From NCBI GenBank assembly GCA_023262125.1, contig JALRDT010000114.1, positions 1-8,548 of the forward strand: a DNA stretch of 8,548 nt, written 5' to 3'. This document shows positions 1 to 6,942 of this stretch, piece after piece. The notes beneath the pieces were generated by a model. That model was given only the letters and a program-made list of their open reading frames with translations. It did not search any database and was not told where the DNA came from. How positions within the stretch are numbered: position 1 is the first letter of the stretch; every line of letters begins with the position of its first letter. The translations under genes were made by a program, and so were the position numbers. Source of the stretch: Candidatus Nanopelagicaceae bacterium. Its GTDB lineage: Bacteria > Actinomycetota > Actinomycetes > Nanopelagicales > Nanopelagicaceae.

Positions 1-1082
1 TCCACAAAACTTGATAGTGCGGTTGCTATCGCTGCAAATACTCCAGCGCCAATCACCTTATTTCGGCGAACTTTCAGCTGGGCTGGTGTGGGTGGAATAA
101 ACGATTGCTGCTTCTTTGCTGCAGCACTTGTGGCTCGGTCCAACATGATGGCCACAAAAACCACCGCAAAACCAGCGACAAAACCGCGGCCAACATTTCT
201 AATAATTAAAGCTTCGACTACAGGTTTACCGAGTCCAGGTGCAGCAATTAGAGCCGCAATGACCACAAATGAAAGTGCGGCCATAACTGTTTGATTAATG
301 CCTAGCACAATCATTTGCTTTGCCATTGGCAGTTGTACTTTGCGCAAAGTCTGTTTGTTGGTAGCGCCCATCGAAATAGAAGCTTCGACGGGAGAAAAGT
401 TTAAAGTCCTAATCGCATGCGAAGTAATTCTGATAGTTATCGGAATGCTGTAAACCATAGTTGCGATTGTTGCCGCAGCAACGCCTATCATGAAGAAGAG
501 GGCTAAAGGTGCGAGATAAACCAATGTGGGAAGAATTTGTGCTAAATCCAACATTGGCGTAAGAATTTTTAAAACTCGATCAGAAAGTCCCGCCCAAATT
601 CCTAGTGGAATTCCGATTGCAAGCGAAAGCAAAACTGCGGCAATAGTCATTGCAATTGTGTCCATAGTAAATTGCCACATGCCAAGCGCGCCGCAAGCAA
701 GCAAAAGTGCTACGGAAAGCAGAGCAATTCTCAAGCGACTTGTTGCATAAACAATAAAACCAACAATTGCGATGACTCCAAACCAACCAATGTAAGGGGC
801 TGGAGCGCCATTCGTTGGCACCGAGATATAGGTACGAATAAATTCTACGAAGCCAGTAATTGCTAACCGGATTGGGTTGAATAGATATATAAATAGTGGA
901 CTCTTAGTGCGATTGCCTCGGATTGATTCTGCGGCTTCACCAAAAACATTAGTTACGGGAGTGTTTGAAGCCACCGAAAGTTCCATGGTGTCGCGACCTT
1001 GCAAAAGTTTGGCCAGTGCCCACCAGATGGCAACTAGGCCAATTAGAAAATAGCCCTTATGTTGCTTTATTTTTTCCAGCAT
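1..1082 (-). CDS. proW: ProW-like glycine betaine/quaternary amine ABC transporter permease (3' end outside window)
   Basis: Inner-membrane permease of an osmoprotectant-type ABC importer. The frame is open for 360 codons from an ATG at 1082 to the left edge with no stop, so the C-terminus is missing. Hydrophobic segments lie at about residues 11-27, 97-113, 119-136, 142-162, 181-217, 266-283 and 299-315. The cytoplasmic EAA loop that contacts the ATPase is clear at residues 233-252 (E233-A-S, G239, then L251-P252). The stretch around 181-200 (AQILPTLVYLAPLALF) matches the ProW core well. The N-terminal ~95 residues, one hydrophobic segment and a polar region, also fit ProW. After the usual final helix and a basic linker, a further hydrophobic segment starts at ~343 and continues off the window, so the protein may be longer than the ~354 residues of E. 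coli ProW. The start codon shares one base with the stop of the ATPase gene (TAATG), implying translational coupling. The substrate is inferred from the neighbours. Confidence 0.9.
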   Translation of the reverse strand, partial: MLEKIKQHKGYFLIGLVAIWWALAKLLQGRDTMELSVASNTPVTNVFGEAAESIRGNRTKSPLFIYLFNPIRLAITGFVEFIRTYISVPTNGAPAPYIGWFGVIAIVGFIVYATSRLRIALLSVALLLACGALGMWQFTMDTIAMTIAAVLLSLAIGIPLGIWAGLSDRVLKILTPMLDLAQILPTLVYLAPLALFFMIGVAAATIATMVYSIPITIRITSHAIRTLNFSPVEASISMGATNKQTLRKVQLPMAKQMIVLGINQTVMAALSFVVIAALIAAPGLGKPVVEALIIRNVGRGFVAGFAVVFVAIMLDRATSAAAKKQQSFIPPTPAQLKVRRNKVIGAGVFAAIATALSSFV

Positions 1083-2107
1083 TAATTGACTCCGGCAATA
1101 AGTCCAAGCACATCTTCTGCTGAAACCACACCTATGGATTTTCCATTTTCTACAACATGCACTGGGTGATGTGCTTCAAGAATCTTTGAAGTGGCTTCTC
1201 GAATGATGGTGTTTGAAGCTAATTCGATACTTGCAGCAGTTTCGTCCGAGCGTAGCGGCCTAGCCAAATACTTCAATGTTAGTACGTGTGACTTCGCGAT
1301 ATCGCGCACGAAATTAGCTACGTAATCATCCTTTGGATTGGCAACTAACTCTTCTGGTGTGCCCACTTGAATTAATGCTCCATCGCGCATGATTGCAATT
1401 CGATCGCCAACTTTTGCTGCTTCTTGCAAGTCGTGAGTAATAAAGACCATGGTTTTACCTAAATCATGATGCAATCGAATAACTTCATTTTGCATGTCGC
1501 GACGAATCAATGGATCTAAAGCTGAGAATGGTTCGTCTAAAAACATAATTTGTGGATCTACCGCAAGCGCACGCGCCAAACCAACGCGCTGCTGCATGCC
1601 ACCAGATAATTGCTCTGGGTAAGCTTCGGAATAACCTTGTAGGCCAACTAATTCAATAACTTCATGGGCTCGCTTGTGACGTTCTGCTTTTGATACTCCG
1701 TTAATTTCTAAAGAATATGCGATGTTATCGACAACTTTTCGATGTGGAAGTAATCCGAAATGTTGAAAGACCATTGAAAATTTAGTGCGTCTAAGTTCAC
1801 GTAGTCGATTGGCATCTACTTTGAGAATATCTTCCCCGTCATAAACTAGTTCGCCTTGAGTTGGTTCAATCAAACGAGTCATGCAACGAACTAAAGTTGA
1901 TTTACCTGAACCAGATAAGCCCATTACAACGAAGACTTCGCCCTTTGCTACTTCAAAAGATACATCTCTTACAGCGATGGTATTGCCGGTCTTGTTTCGA
2001 AGTTCGGTGCGAGTTAAATCAGCATCTGGAGTACCTATTAATTTCTCAGCGTTTGGCCCGAAAACTTTCCAAACATTTTTAACTGAGATCATCGACGTTG
2101 ATGACAT
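1082..2107 (-). CDS. proV: ProV-like glycine betaine ABC transporter ATP-binding protein
   Basis: Cytoplasmic ATPase energising quaternary amine import with the adjacent permease; 341 residues. All nucleotide-binding motifs are intact: Walker [10 protein letters not shown] at 63-71, Q-loop glutamine 115 in VFQHF, signature LSGGMQQRV at 167-175, Walker B IMFLDEP at 187-193, D-loop SALD at 195-198 and switch histidine 225 in ITHD. The long insert before Walker A (about 18-45) and the [11 protein letters not shown] signature region are typical of ProV/OpuAA rather than general importers. The C-terminal ~65 residues (about 275-341, with [21 protein letters not shown]) look like a single CBS-type repeat, whereas E. 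coli ProV (~400 residues) carries two. The start at 2107 is supported by GGAGG at 2112-2116, 4 nt upstream. The gene lies 23 nt after the dehydrogenase stop and overlaps the permease start by 1 nt. Confidence 0.95.
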   Translation of the reverse strand: MSSTSMISVKNVWKVFGPNAEKLIGTPDADLTRTELRNKTGNTIAVRDVSFEVAKGEVFVVMGLSGSGKSTLVRCMTRLIEPTQGELVYDGEDILKVDANRLRELRRTKFSMVFQHFGLLPHRKVVDNIAYSLEINGVSKAERHKRAHEVIELVGLQGYSEAYPEQLSGGMQQRVGLARALAVDPQIMFLDEPFSALDPLIRRDMQNEVIRLHHDLGKTMVFITHDLQEAAKVGDRIAIMRDGALIQVGTPEELVANPKDDYVANFVRDIAKSHVLTLKYLARPLRSDETAASIELASNTIIREATSKILEAHHPVHVVENGKSIGVVSAEDVLGLIAGVN

Positions 2108-2111
2108 TTAT

Positions 2112-2116
2112 CCTCC
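2112..2116 (-). promoter_or_regulatory. Shine-Dalgarno site for the ProV-like gene
   Basis: GGAGG on the minus strand, 4 nt before the ATG at 2107, lies in the 23-nt gap after the dehydrogenase stop. It is the strongest ribosome site in the leftward operon and favours the first ATG over the second Met codon at 2092. This suggests the transporter pair is translated independently of the upstream enzymes. Confidence 0.7.
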
Positions 2117-2130
2117 GGATTTGTATGTGG

Positions 2131-3606
2131 TTAGCGCTCGGCAAACCAACCTGATTTAGCAGGCTTATTGTTAGTCCAAATGTGTTTACTTTCAAGGAAT
2201 TCAGAGAGGCCATGCTCGCCTAATTCTCTGCCAATGCCAGATGCTTTAAATCCGCCCCACTCTGCCTGCGGTTTATATGGACCATAATCATTTACCCATA
2301 CCGTGCCGTGGCGAAGTGCTCGTGAAACACGTTTGGCTTTAGCTTCGTCTTTGGTCCAGACCGCACCGCTTAAGCCGTAAATCGTGTCATTTGCAATCGC
2401 AATCGCTTCAGCCTCAGTCTCAAAAGTTTCTACCGTAATTATTGGTCCAAAAGATTCATCTTGAACACAACTCATCTTGGTATTGCAACCATCAAGGACT
2501 GTTGGTGGAAAAAAATTGCCTTTTGCAAAATCTCCCTCAGTTAACTTCTTGCCACCCACTAAAAGTTTTGCGCCTTCAGCAACTGCCTTATCAACATACT
2601 CCTGAACTTTGTTTAAGTGGTTTGAACTAATTAATGGACCAGTTTCCGCTTCTGAAGAAGAAGGTCCACCAACTTTAATTTCTTTAGCGCGACTAGCGAT
2701 TTCAGTTACTACTTTTTCATGTATTGATTTTTCAACTACTAAACGAGTTCCGGCTGAACATACTTGACCAGAATGAAGGAATCCTGCAGTAACTGCATTG
2801 TCAATTGCCGCATCTAAATCAGCATCAGCAAAAATGATATTTGGATTCTTGCCGCCTAGTTCTAGGGCAACTTTCTTTATGGTCTTTGATGCTAAAGACA
2901 TTATTCGTTGGCCGATAGCTAAGCTGCCAGTAAATGAAACCAAATCAATACGTGGATCTGAAGTAAGTAAATCTCCAATTGAAGAGCCCTTACCAAGAAT
3001 TAAATTAGCAACACCAGCTGGAACGCCAGCTTCATCAATTAATTTAAATAAATGTATAGCTGTGGAAGGGGTAAGTTCGGCCGGTTTTACGATGAAAGTA
3101 CAGCCTGCAACCAATGCAGGAGCAACTTTCCAAGAGACTTGAAGTAACGGGTAATTCCAAGGGCCGATCAACGTACAGACACCAACCGGCTCTTGAACCA
3201 CACGAGAATCAATATGTTCTATACCTACATTTACAACTCTTTCATGCTCTTTCTTGCCAATCTCTGCAAAGTGGCGAAAGCATGCGATTACATCAGCGAT
3301 GTCATATTCAGCTTCGATCAATCGCTTTCCAGTGTCATCGCTTTCTAGTTTTGCCAGAATCTTTAAATCTCGCTCCATTAAATCAGCAATCTTGCCAACT
3401 ATGTTTGAACGTTTTTCAAAACTCCAATTTGAAAATTCACCTGAATCAAAAGCGGTACGCGCAGCATTTATTGCAAGTTCTACATCAGGCGCGGTCGCCT
3501 CTGCAACAGTTGCAACTAAATGTCCGTCAGCCGGACTTATGACATCGCAAGTCTGGCCTTTTTCTGGCGAGACCCACTTGCCATTTATGTAAAGAGTATT
3601 ACTCAC
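2131..3606 (-). CDS. NAD(P)-dependent aldehyde dehydrogenase, betaine aldehyde dehydrogenase-like
   Basis: Cytosolic aldehyde dehydrogenase of 491 residues, the usual family length. Catalytic landmarks are complete: oxyanion asparagine 151 in GPWNYP (148-153), cofactor lysine 174 in VKPAE, Rossmann motif FTGS at 225-228, general base Glu249 in ELGGK, nucleophile Cys283 in GQVCSAGTR, and Glu384 in ESFGP. The GQVCSAGTR context and the C-terminal WVNDYGPYKP region resemble betaine aldehyde dehydrogenases, which oxidise betaine aldehyde to glycine betaine. Related enzymes act on 4-trimethylaminobutyraldehyde and other amino-aldehydes, so the substrate is an inference from placement between a methylamine methyltransferase and a betaine-type importer. 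The start is GTG at 3606, inside the end of the methyltransferase gene (8-nt overlap GTGAGTAA); no clear ribosome site precedes it, so coupling to the upstream gene is likely. No choline dehydrogenase is present in the window. Confidence 0.92.
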   Translation of the reverse strand: MSNTLYINGKWVSPEKGQTCDVISPADGHLVATVAEATAPDVELAINAARTAFDSGEFSNWSFEKRSNIVGKIADLMERDLKILAKLESDDTGKRLIEAEYDIADVIACFRHFAEIGKKEHERVVNVGIEHIDSRVVQEPVGVCTLIGPWNYPLLQVSWKVAPALVAGCTFIVKPAELTPSTAIHLFKLIDEAGVPAGVANLILGKGSSIGDLLTSDPRIDLVSFTGSLAIGQRIMSLASKTIKKVALELGGKNPNIIFADADLDAAIDNAVTAGFLHSGQVCSAGTRLVVEKSIHEKVVTEIASRAKEIKVGGPSSSEAETGPLISSNHLNKVQEYVDKAVAEGAKLLVGGKKLTEGDFAKGNFFPPTVLDGCNTKMSCVQDESFGPIITVETFETEAEAIAIANDTIYGLSGAVWTKDEAKAKRVSRALRHGTVWVNDYGPYKPQAEWGGFKASGIGRELGEHGLSEFLESKHIWTNNKPAKSGWFAER

Positions 3607-5038
3607 CTAACTCTGATTTTCTCTTTGCTACATAATCTTGTAGCCCAGTAAGAATTGAGGCATCCATCTCTGGTTGCACATACTCTTCTAGCTTCTTCTT
3701 CCAAATTTCTTCTGCGCGAGCTCGTGTGTCCTTTGCGCCTAGTCGTGTCCAGCGATCGTAGTTATCGCTGTTAGTTAAAAATGGACGATAGAAACAATCA
3801 CGGAAACGTTCCATAGTGTGTGCAGCTCCCAAGAAGTGTCCACCATGGCCAACTTCTTGATGTGCATCGAATGCAAGTGATGCTTCATTAAACTCAAGCG
3901 GCGTAAATTCAGCCATCAACGCTTGAAGGATCTCAATATCAACTATGAATTTGTCATAAGAAGAGACAAGCCCGCCTTCTAGCCATCCTGCTGAGTGCAT
4001 AACCCAGTTAGTTCCGGCCAAGAAAGTTGGGAGCATGGTCATCAAAGTTTGATATCCAGCTTGCGCGTCAACAGTTTGAGATGAATTTAGAGTTCCACCG
4101 CCACGGAAAGGCAATTTAAAACTGCGGGCAATTTGGCCGGTGCAAAGTAGGCCAATACCTGATTCTGGAGTACCAAATTGTGGCGAACCTGATTGCATAT
4201 CTACATTTGATAAGAATGAACCAAATACCACCGGTGTTCCTGGGCGAATCAATTGCGCAAGTGCAATACCGGTGAGCGCTTCCGCAATTTGCTGTGCCAA
4301 AGTTGCTGGAATTGTTACTGGTGACATCGCACCCATTAATAAGAATGGAGTAAATACAACTGGCTGACCTGCGAGCGCATATTCACGCATCGAATCAAGC
4401 ATGCGATCATCCCAACGAAGTGGTGAGTTGCAGTTGACTAGCGAAATCAGCGCTGGAGTTTGTTCGATAACTTTACGTCCGCCGTGAATAATTTCAGTCA
4501 TAGCAATTACATCACGTGCATTTTCTGCAGACACCACATTGCCCATAAAGAATTTGTCAGTCAAAGTGGCTTGAGCCATGACCATATCTAAATGTCGAGA
4601 ATCAAGTGAAAGATCATTTGGCTCCACCACAACACCACCAACTGAGTCGAGCGCATCAAAACTCTGGGCAAGCTTGCAGAAGTTTTGGAAATCATTAAAT
4701 GTTCCATCACGACGAGTTGAACCTTCTAAAACGAATGGTGGTCCGTAAACACCACCAAATACCATGTGATTGCCACCGATGTGTACATTTCGTTTTGGAT
4801 TACGAGCTCGAAGATCGAATTCAGATGGCGCCTTTGCGATTTGCTTCAAGATCCATTCTGGATCGAACTTCACACATTCGCCCGAAACTTCTTGGCCAGC
4901 TTCTTTCAACATATCGACTGCCCAAGGACTTGCAAACTCAAGACCTATTTCAGAAACAATTCGTTTCCACCCAGCATTTAAAGTTGCCATTGATTCTTCA
5001 GAGAGAATCTCATAACGAGGCATATTATTTACAAACAT
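3599..5038 (-). CDS. mtgB: MttB-superfamily corrinoid methyltransferase, non-pyrrolysine MtgB-like (probable glycine betaine methyltransferase)
   Basis: Probable substrate-specific methyltransferase that moves an N-methyl group from a quaternary amine to the Co(I) form of the partner corrinoid protein. The family (COG5598) includes pyrrolysine-containing trimethylamine methyltransferase MttB and pyrrolysine-free members such as MtgB (glycine betaine), MtpB (proline betaine) and MtcB (carnitine). Numbering from the ATG at 5110 (503 codons), family features are GTPVVFGSF (291-299), the glycine-rich GGGTLNSSQ (337-345) followed by DAQAGYQ, and GHGGHFLGAAHT (421-432). No in-frame UAG occurs, and the region where MttB carries pyrrolysine holds ordinary residues. 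The start at 5038 (479 residues, MFVNNMPRYEIL) is preferred: GAAAGG lies 6 nt upstream, homologues in my memory begin near the PRYEIL segment, and the longer start falls inside a palindromic operator. It is first in the leftward operon; its corrinoid partner is encoded divergently. Exact substrate is unproven. Confidence 0.88.
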   Translation of the reverse strand: MFVNNMPRYEILSEESMATLNAGWKRIVSEIGLEFASPWAVDMLKEAGQEVSGECVKFDPEWILKQIAKAPSEFDLRARNPKRNVHIGGNHMVFGGVYGPPFVLEGSTRRDGTFNDFQNFCKLAQSFDALDSVGGVVVEPNDLSLDSRHLDMVMAQATLTDKFFMGNVVSAENARDVIAMTEIIHGGRKVIEQTPALISLVNCNSPLRWDDRMLDSMREYALAGQPVVFTPFLLMGAMSPVTIPATLAQQIAEALTGIALAQLIRPGTPVVFGSFLSNVDMQSGSPQFGTPESGIGLLCTGQIARSFKLPFRGGGTLNSSQTVDAQAGYQTLMTMLPTFLAGTNWVMHSAGWLEGGLVSSYDKFIVDIEILQALMAEFTPLEFNEASLAFDAHQEVGHGGHFLGAAHTMERFRDCFYRPFLTNSDNYDRWTRLGAKDTRARAEEIWKKKLEEYVQPEMDASILTGLQDYVAKRKSELGE

Positions 5039-5044
5039 TCTGCG

Positions 5045-5050
5045 CCTTTC
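5045..5050 (-). promoter_or_regulatory. Ribosome-binding site supporting the 5038 start of the MtgB-like gene
   Basis: GAAAGG on the minus strand lies 6 nt before the ATG at 5038. The next downstream Met codon (5023) has no purine-rich site in front of it. The upstream ATG at 5110 sits within a dyad and downstream of, or within, the probable promoter. Together these favour 5038. Confidence 0.55.
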
Positions 5051-5090
5051 GCTTGCTTGACCAAGGCCAACATTAGAGAATACGCTCAGA

Positions 5091-5112
5091 TAATGGAACA
5101 AGGGTTCCATTA
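5091..5112. promoter_or_regulatory. Perfect 9-bp inverted repeat, candidate IclR-family operator
   Basis: TAATGGAAC (5091-5099), a 4-nt spacer (5100-5103), then GTTCCATTA (5104-5112). The arms are perfectly complementary. The core TGGAA-N6-TTCCA resembles the E. coli IclR consensus TGGAAATNATTTCCA, with one extra base in the spacer. It lies between the divergent IclR and MtgB genes, where autoregulation and control of the opposite operon are usual for this family. The dyad is seen directly; the assignment to this regulator is an inference. Confidence 0.65.
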
Positions 5113-5120
5113 TGCGGAAC
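5104..5120. promoter_or_regulatory. Second, overlapping dyad GTTCC-N7-GGAAC, candidate operator
   Basis: GTTCC (5104-5108) and GGAAC (5116-5120) form an inverted repeat spaced by 7 nt. It shares its left half-site with the perfect palindrome at 5091-5112, so three GGAAC half-sites sit in 26 bp. The 17-bp size and outward arm orientation are also compatible with IclR-type sites. Its centre overlaps the candidate minus-strand -10 box, so binding there should block leftward transcription. Confidence 0.5.
5109..5114 (-). promoter_or_regulatory. Candidate -10 box of the leftward operon
   Basis: CATAAT on the minus strand is a 5-of-6 match to TATAAT. No good -35 element is seen 16-18 nt upstream (around 5132-5137), so an activator-assisted or weak promoter is possible. 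Transcription would start near 5102, leaving a leader of about 64 nt before the ATG at 5038 and excluding the ATG at 5110. This is a by-eye call only. Confidence 0.35.
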
Positions 5121-5129
5121 AGTAAATTT

Positions 5130-5135
5130 TAACAT
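5130..5135 (+). promoter_or_regulatory. Candidate -10 box of the rightward operon
   Basis: TAACAT lies 24 nt before the IclR start codon, giving a predicted transcript start near 5142 and a very short leader. The matching -35 zone (about 5107-5112) falls inside the palindromes and is poor in sequence. An alternative is TTGACC (5057-5062) with TACGCT (5081-5086) at 18-nt spacing, which would place the operators downstream of the start. The two cannot be separated by eye. Confidence 0.25.
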
Positions 5136-5159
5136 AGTGCAGGTATAGGCGGTGAATTT

Positions 5160-5924
5160 ATGGCTCTAACAGGTACGCAAGCAGTTGATCGTGCAACATC
5201 GCTGTTGATTGCAATTTTAAATTCACCTGAACCTCCACTTCTCTCTGAACTTTCAAGGCAACTTGGTTTACCCAAATCAACTACATCCAGAATTCTTGGC
5301 GCACTAGAGCGTCAAGGTCTTGTACGTCGTGATCGAAATAGCGCATACCTTGGTGGCGAAGTTCTCCTTCGATATGCATCAACTCAAAATCAGGATGCAG
5401 CATTGATTGCAAGGATGCGACCAGTTCTAGAAAGTTTGGCTGCTAAAACTTCTGAATCGGTTAATTTGGCTGTACCAGGTTCGGATGATCTTAAATTAAT
5501 TGATCAAGTCGATGGTAAACATTTACTAGGTGCAACAAATTGGATTGGTCGTAACGTTCCTTATCATGCTTCAGCACTTGGAAAAGTTCTACTTGCATTT
5601 GGTGCAGCTTCACTGCCAAGCGGAACTCTTCAAACCAAAACTTCTCGCACGATCACCACTCGTTCATTACTTAATGCAGAGTTAGAAAAGGTACGTAAAG
5701 CAGGTTTTGCGATTATTGATAATGAACTTGAAGATGGTTTAGTTGCAGTCGCTGCACCAGTTTTTGGCCATGACGGAAATGTAATCGCCGCAATCTCAAT
5801 TTCAGGTCCGGACGCTCGCATTACTCGCGAGCAATTAAATAAGTTTGGTGAACTCATAATTAAAGAATTAAAGATAGAAAGCACACAGATAGCGAAAGCT
5901 AAAGGAAAGGTAGGCGCAGCATGA
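5160..5924 (+). CDS. IclR-family transcriptional regulator
   Basis: DNA-binding regulator of 254 residues, normal length for the family. The N-terminal winged helix-turn-helix spans about 7-62: AVDRATSLLIAIL is the typical first helix, followed by LSELSRQLGLPKSTTSRILGAL with the recognition helix near 38-50 and a wing ending in the RRDRN region. The C-terminal effector domain (about 80-245) carries the family signature around YHASALGKVLLAF (135-147) and the late motifs IIDNELEDGLVAVAAPVF and AISISGP. The start at 5160 places the first helix at the usual position, with a weak GGTGA site upstream. It is the first gene of the rightward operon, and its stop overlaps the corrinoid protein start by 4 nt (ATGA), so it probably regulates itself as well as both operons. 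The effector is unknown; a quaternary amine or its demethylation product is a reasonable guess. Confidence 0.95.
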   Translation: MALTGTQAVDRATSLLIAILNSPEPPLLSELSRQLGLPKSTTSRILGALERQGLVRRDRNSAYLGGEVLLRYASTQNQDAALIARMRPVLESLAAKTSESVNLAVPGSDDLKLIDQVDGKHLLGATNWIGRNVPYHASALGKVLLAFGAASLPSGTLQTKTSRTITTRSLLNAELEKVRKAGFAIIDNELEDGLVAVAAPVFGHDGNVIAAISISGPDARITREQLNKFGELIIKELKIESTQIAKAKGKVGAA

Positions 5925-6580
5925 GCCATGAAGAGATCCTCAAAGGCTTATTCGATGAGACTCTTGTAGGAAACGCTCCTGCAGTACTCGAACTAACCAA
6001 TAAAGGAATTGCGGATGGAATGGATCCATCATCAATCCTCTTTGACGCTTTGATTCCTGCGCTCGAGGAAGTTGGCGCACGCTTCGAACGTGGCGATTTC
6101 TTCGTGCCAGAGATGTTGATTTCAGGTAAGGCGATGTCGGGTGCGCTTAACGTATTACGCCCACTTCTTGCCCAAACTGGCGCCGAATCTGTCGGTACTT
6201 TCTTGATGGGAACCGTAAAGGGCGATGTTCACGATATCGGCAAGAACTTGGTAAATATTATGCTTGAGGGAGCCGGCTTTACCGTGATTGATATCGGAGT
6301 TCAATGTGCTCCTGAAAAATTTATCGCAGCTATCAACGAACATAAGCCAGATATTGTTGGCATGTCAGCATTCTTAACGACAACAATGCCGATGTTCAAA
6401 GTTAATATTCATGAAATTAACAAAGCTGGACTTCGTGATCAAGTAATCATCATGGTTGGTGGTGCGCCTGTCACTCAAGAATATGCGGATGTAGTTGGTG
6501 CTGATGGTTATGCAGCAGATGCATCAAGCGCAGTTAAAGTTGCAAAAGATCTTCTTGCTAAGAGACGCGCAGCGGTATGA
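5921..6580 (+). CDS. mtgC: Cobalamin-binding corrinoid methyl-carrier protein (MtgC/MttC-like)
   Basis: Small corrinoid protein of 219 residues that carries the methyl group on cobalt between the substrate methyltransferase and the folate methyltransferase. The N-terminal helical cap domain (about 1-88) includes the PALEEVGARFERGDFFVPEM segment typical of methionine synthase-type B12 modules. The C-terminal Rossmann-like B12 domain (about 91-215) has the base-off/His-on motif GDVHDIG at 101-107, with His104 as the lower cobalt ligand. It also has Ser149 in SAFLT and the GGAPV loop at 180-184. Length and layout match MtgC, MttC, MtbC and MtmC, so the partner cannot be told from this protein alone. 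The divergent MtgB-like gene and the downstream pterin methyltransferase make it the likely carrier for both. It overlaps both neighbours by 4 nt (ATGA). The upstream sequence is purine-rich (GGAAAGG). Confidence 0.93.
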   Translation: MSHEEILKGLFDETLVGNAPAVLELTNKGIADGMDPSSILFDALIPALEEVGARFERGDFFVPEMLISGKAMSGALNVLRPLLAQTGAESVGTFLMGTVKGDVHDIGKNLVNIMLEGAGFTVIDIGVQCAPEKFIAAINEHKPDIVGMSAFLTTTMPMFKVNIHEINKAGLRDQVIIMVGGAPVTQEYADVVGADGYAADASSAVKVAKDLLAKRRAAV

Positions 6581-6942
6581 AATTCCTGCCATTAATCGAA
6601 GATGCAATCAAGAAGCCAGTTTTTGGTTGCCAGATGTGTGGACAATGTGTGCTCCACTCAACTGGAATGGTTTGTCCAATGACATGCCCAAAAACTCTTC
6701 GTAATGGTCCTTGCGGCGGCGTTCGAGAAAATGGCAATTGCGAAGTTAAGCCAGAGATGCAATGCATTTGGGTAAAAGCTTACGATCGTAAAGAAACGTT
6801 GCATCTGCCTCAGGTTTGGAAAGACCATTACAACGATTTGCGTCCACCTGTAGATATGCGACTAAAAGGAACATCTTCTTGGTTAAATTTAATTACCAAG
6901 CGAGATAAGCAGACTCCAGCTGGTTGGGCGGCTAATGAGTAA
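6577..6942 (+). CDS. metV: MetV-like cysteine-rich methylenetetrahydrofolate reductase C-terminal-type protein
   Basis: Protein of 121 residues with eight cysteines in its first 63 residues (18, 21, 24, 33, 37, 46, 55, 63). The first three form a C-x2-C-x2-C array (CQMCGQC), followed by CPMTCPKTLRNGPCGG. This matches the small methylenetetrahydrofolate reductase C-terminal domain (PF12225) found as MetV beside MetF in acetogens and some other bacteria. There it binds metal or Fe-S clusters and partners MetF. The cysteine spacing suggests an Fe-S or zinc centre here, but the metal is not determined. The second half (64-121) is polar, with several Trp and basic residues. The start overlaps the corrinoid gene stop by 4 nt, and the end overlaps metF by 8 nt. 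No ribosome site is evident, so it is probably translated by coupling. Likely role: accessory subunit that exchanges electrons with MetF while methyl-THF is oxidised. Confidence 0.85.
   Translation: MKFLPLIEDAIKKPVFGCQMCGQCVLHSTGMVCPMTCPKTLRNGPCGGVRENGNCEVKPEMQCIWVKAYDRKETLHLPQVWKDHYNDLRPPVDMRLKGTSSWLNLITKRDKQTPAGWAANE

Noticed and set aside
88..294. Short plus-strand frame opposite the permease
   Set aside because: The reverse strand encodes a continuous 360-residue ProW-like permease with an EAA loop through this region.
3114..3542. 142-codon open frame on the plus strand opposite the aldehyde dehydrogenase gene
   Set aside because: It lies fully antisense to a gene with all catalytic motifs. 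Its product is Gln/Leu/His-rich with no recognisable domain, as expected of a reverse-strand shadow.
4699..5076. 125-codon open frame on the plus strand opposite the methyltransferase gene
   Set aside because: It is antisense to a well-supported coding gene, has no family motif and no convincing ribosome site.
3599..5110. Pyrrolysine readthrough in the MttB homologue
   Set aside because: There is no internal UAG; the frame ends in TAA and runs the full family length.
5091..5112. Perfect inverted repeat considered as a transcription terminator
   Set aside because: It sits upstream of both divergent genes, has no T-run after either arm, and carries IclR-like half-sites, so an operator is more likely.
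5630..5929. 99-codon minus-strand frame within the IclR gene
   Set aside because: It is a shadow of the IclR effector domain, whose plus-strand frame has the family motifs.
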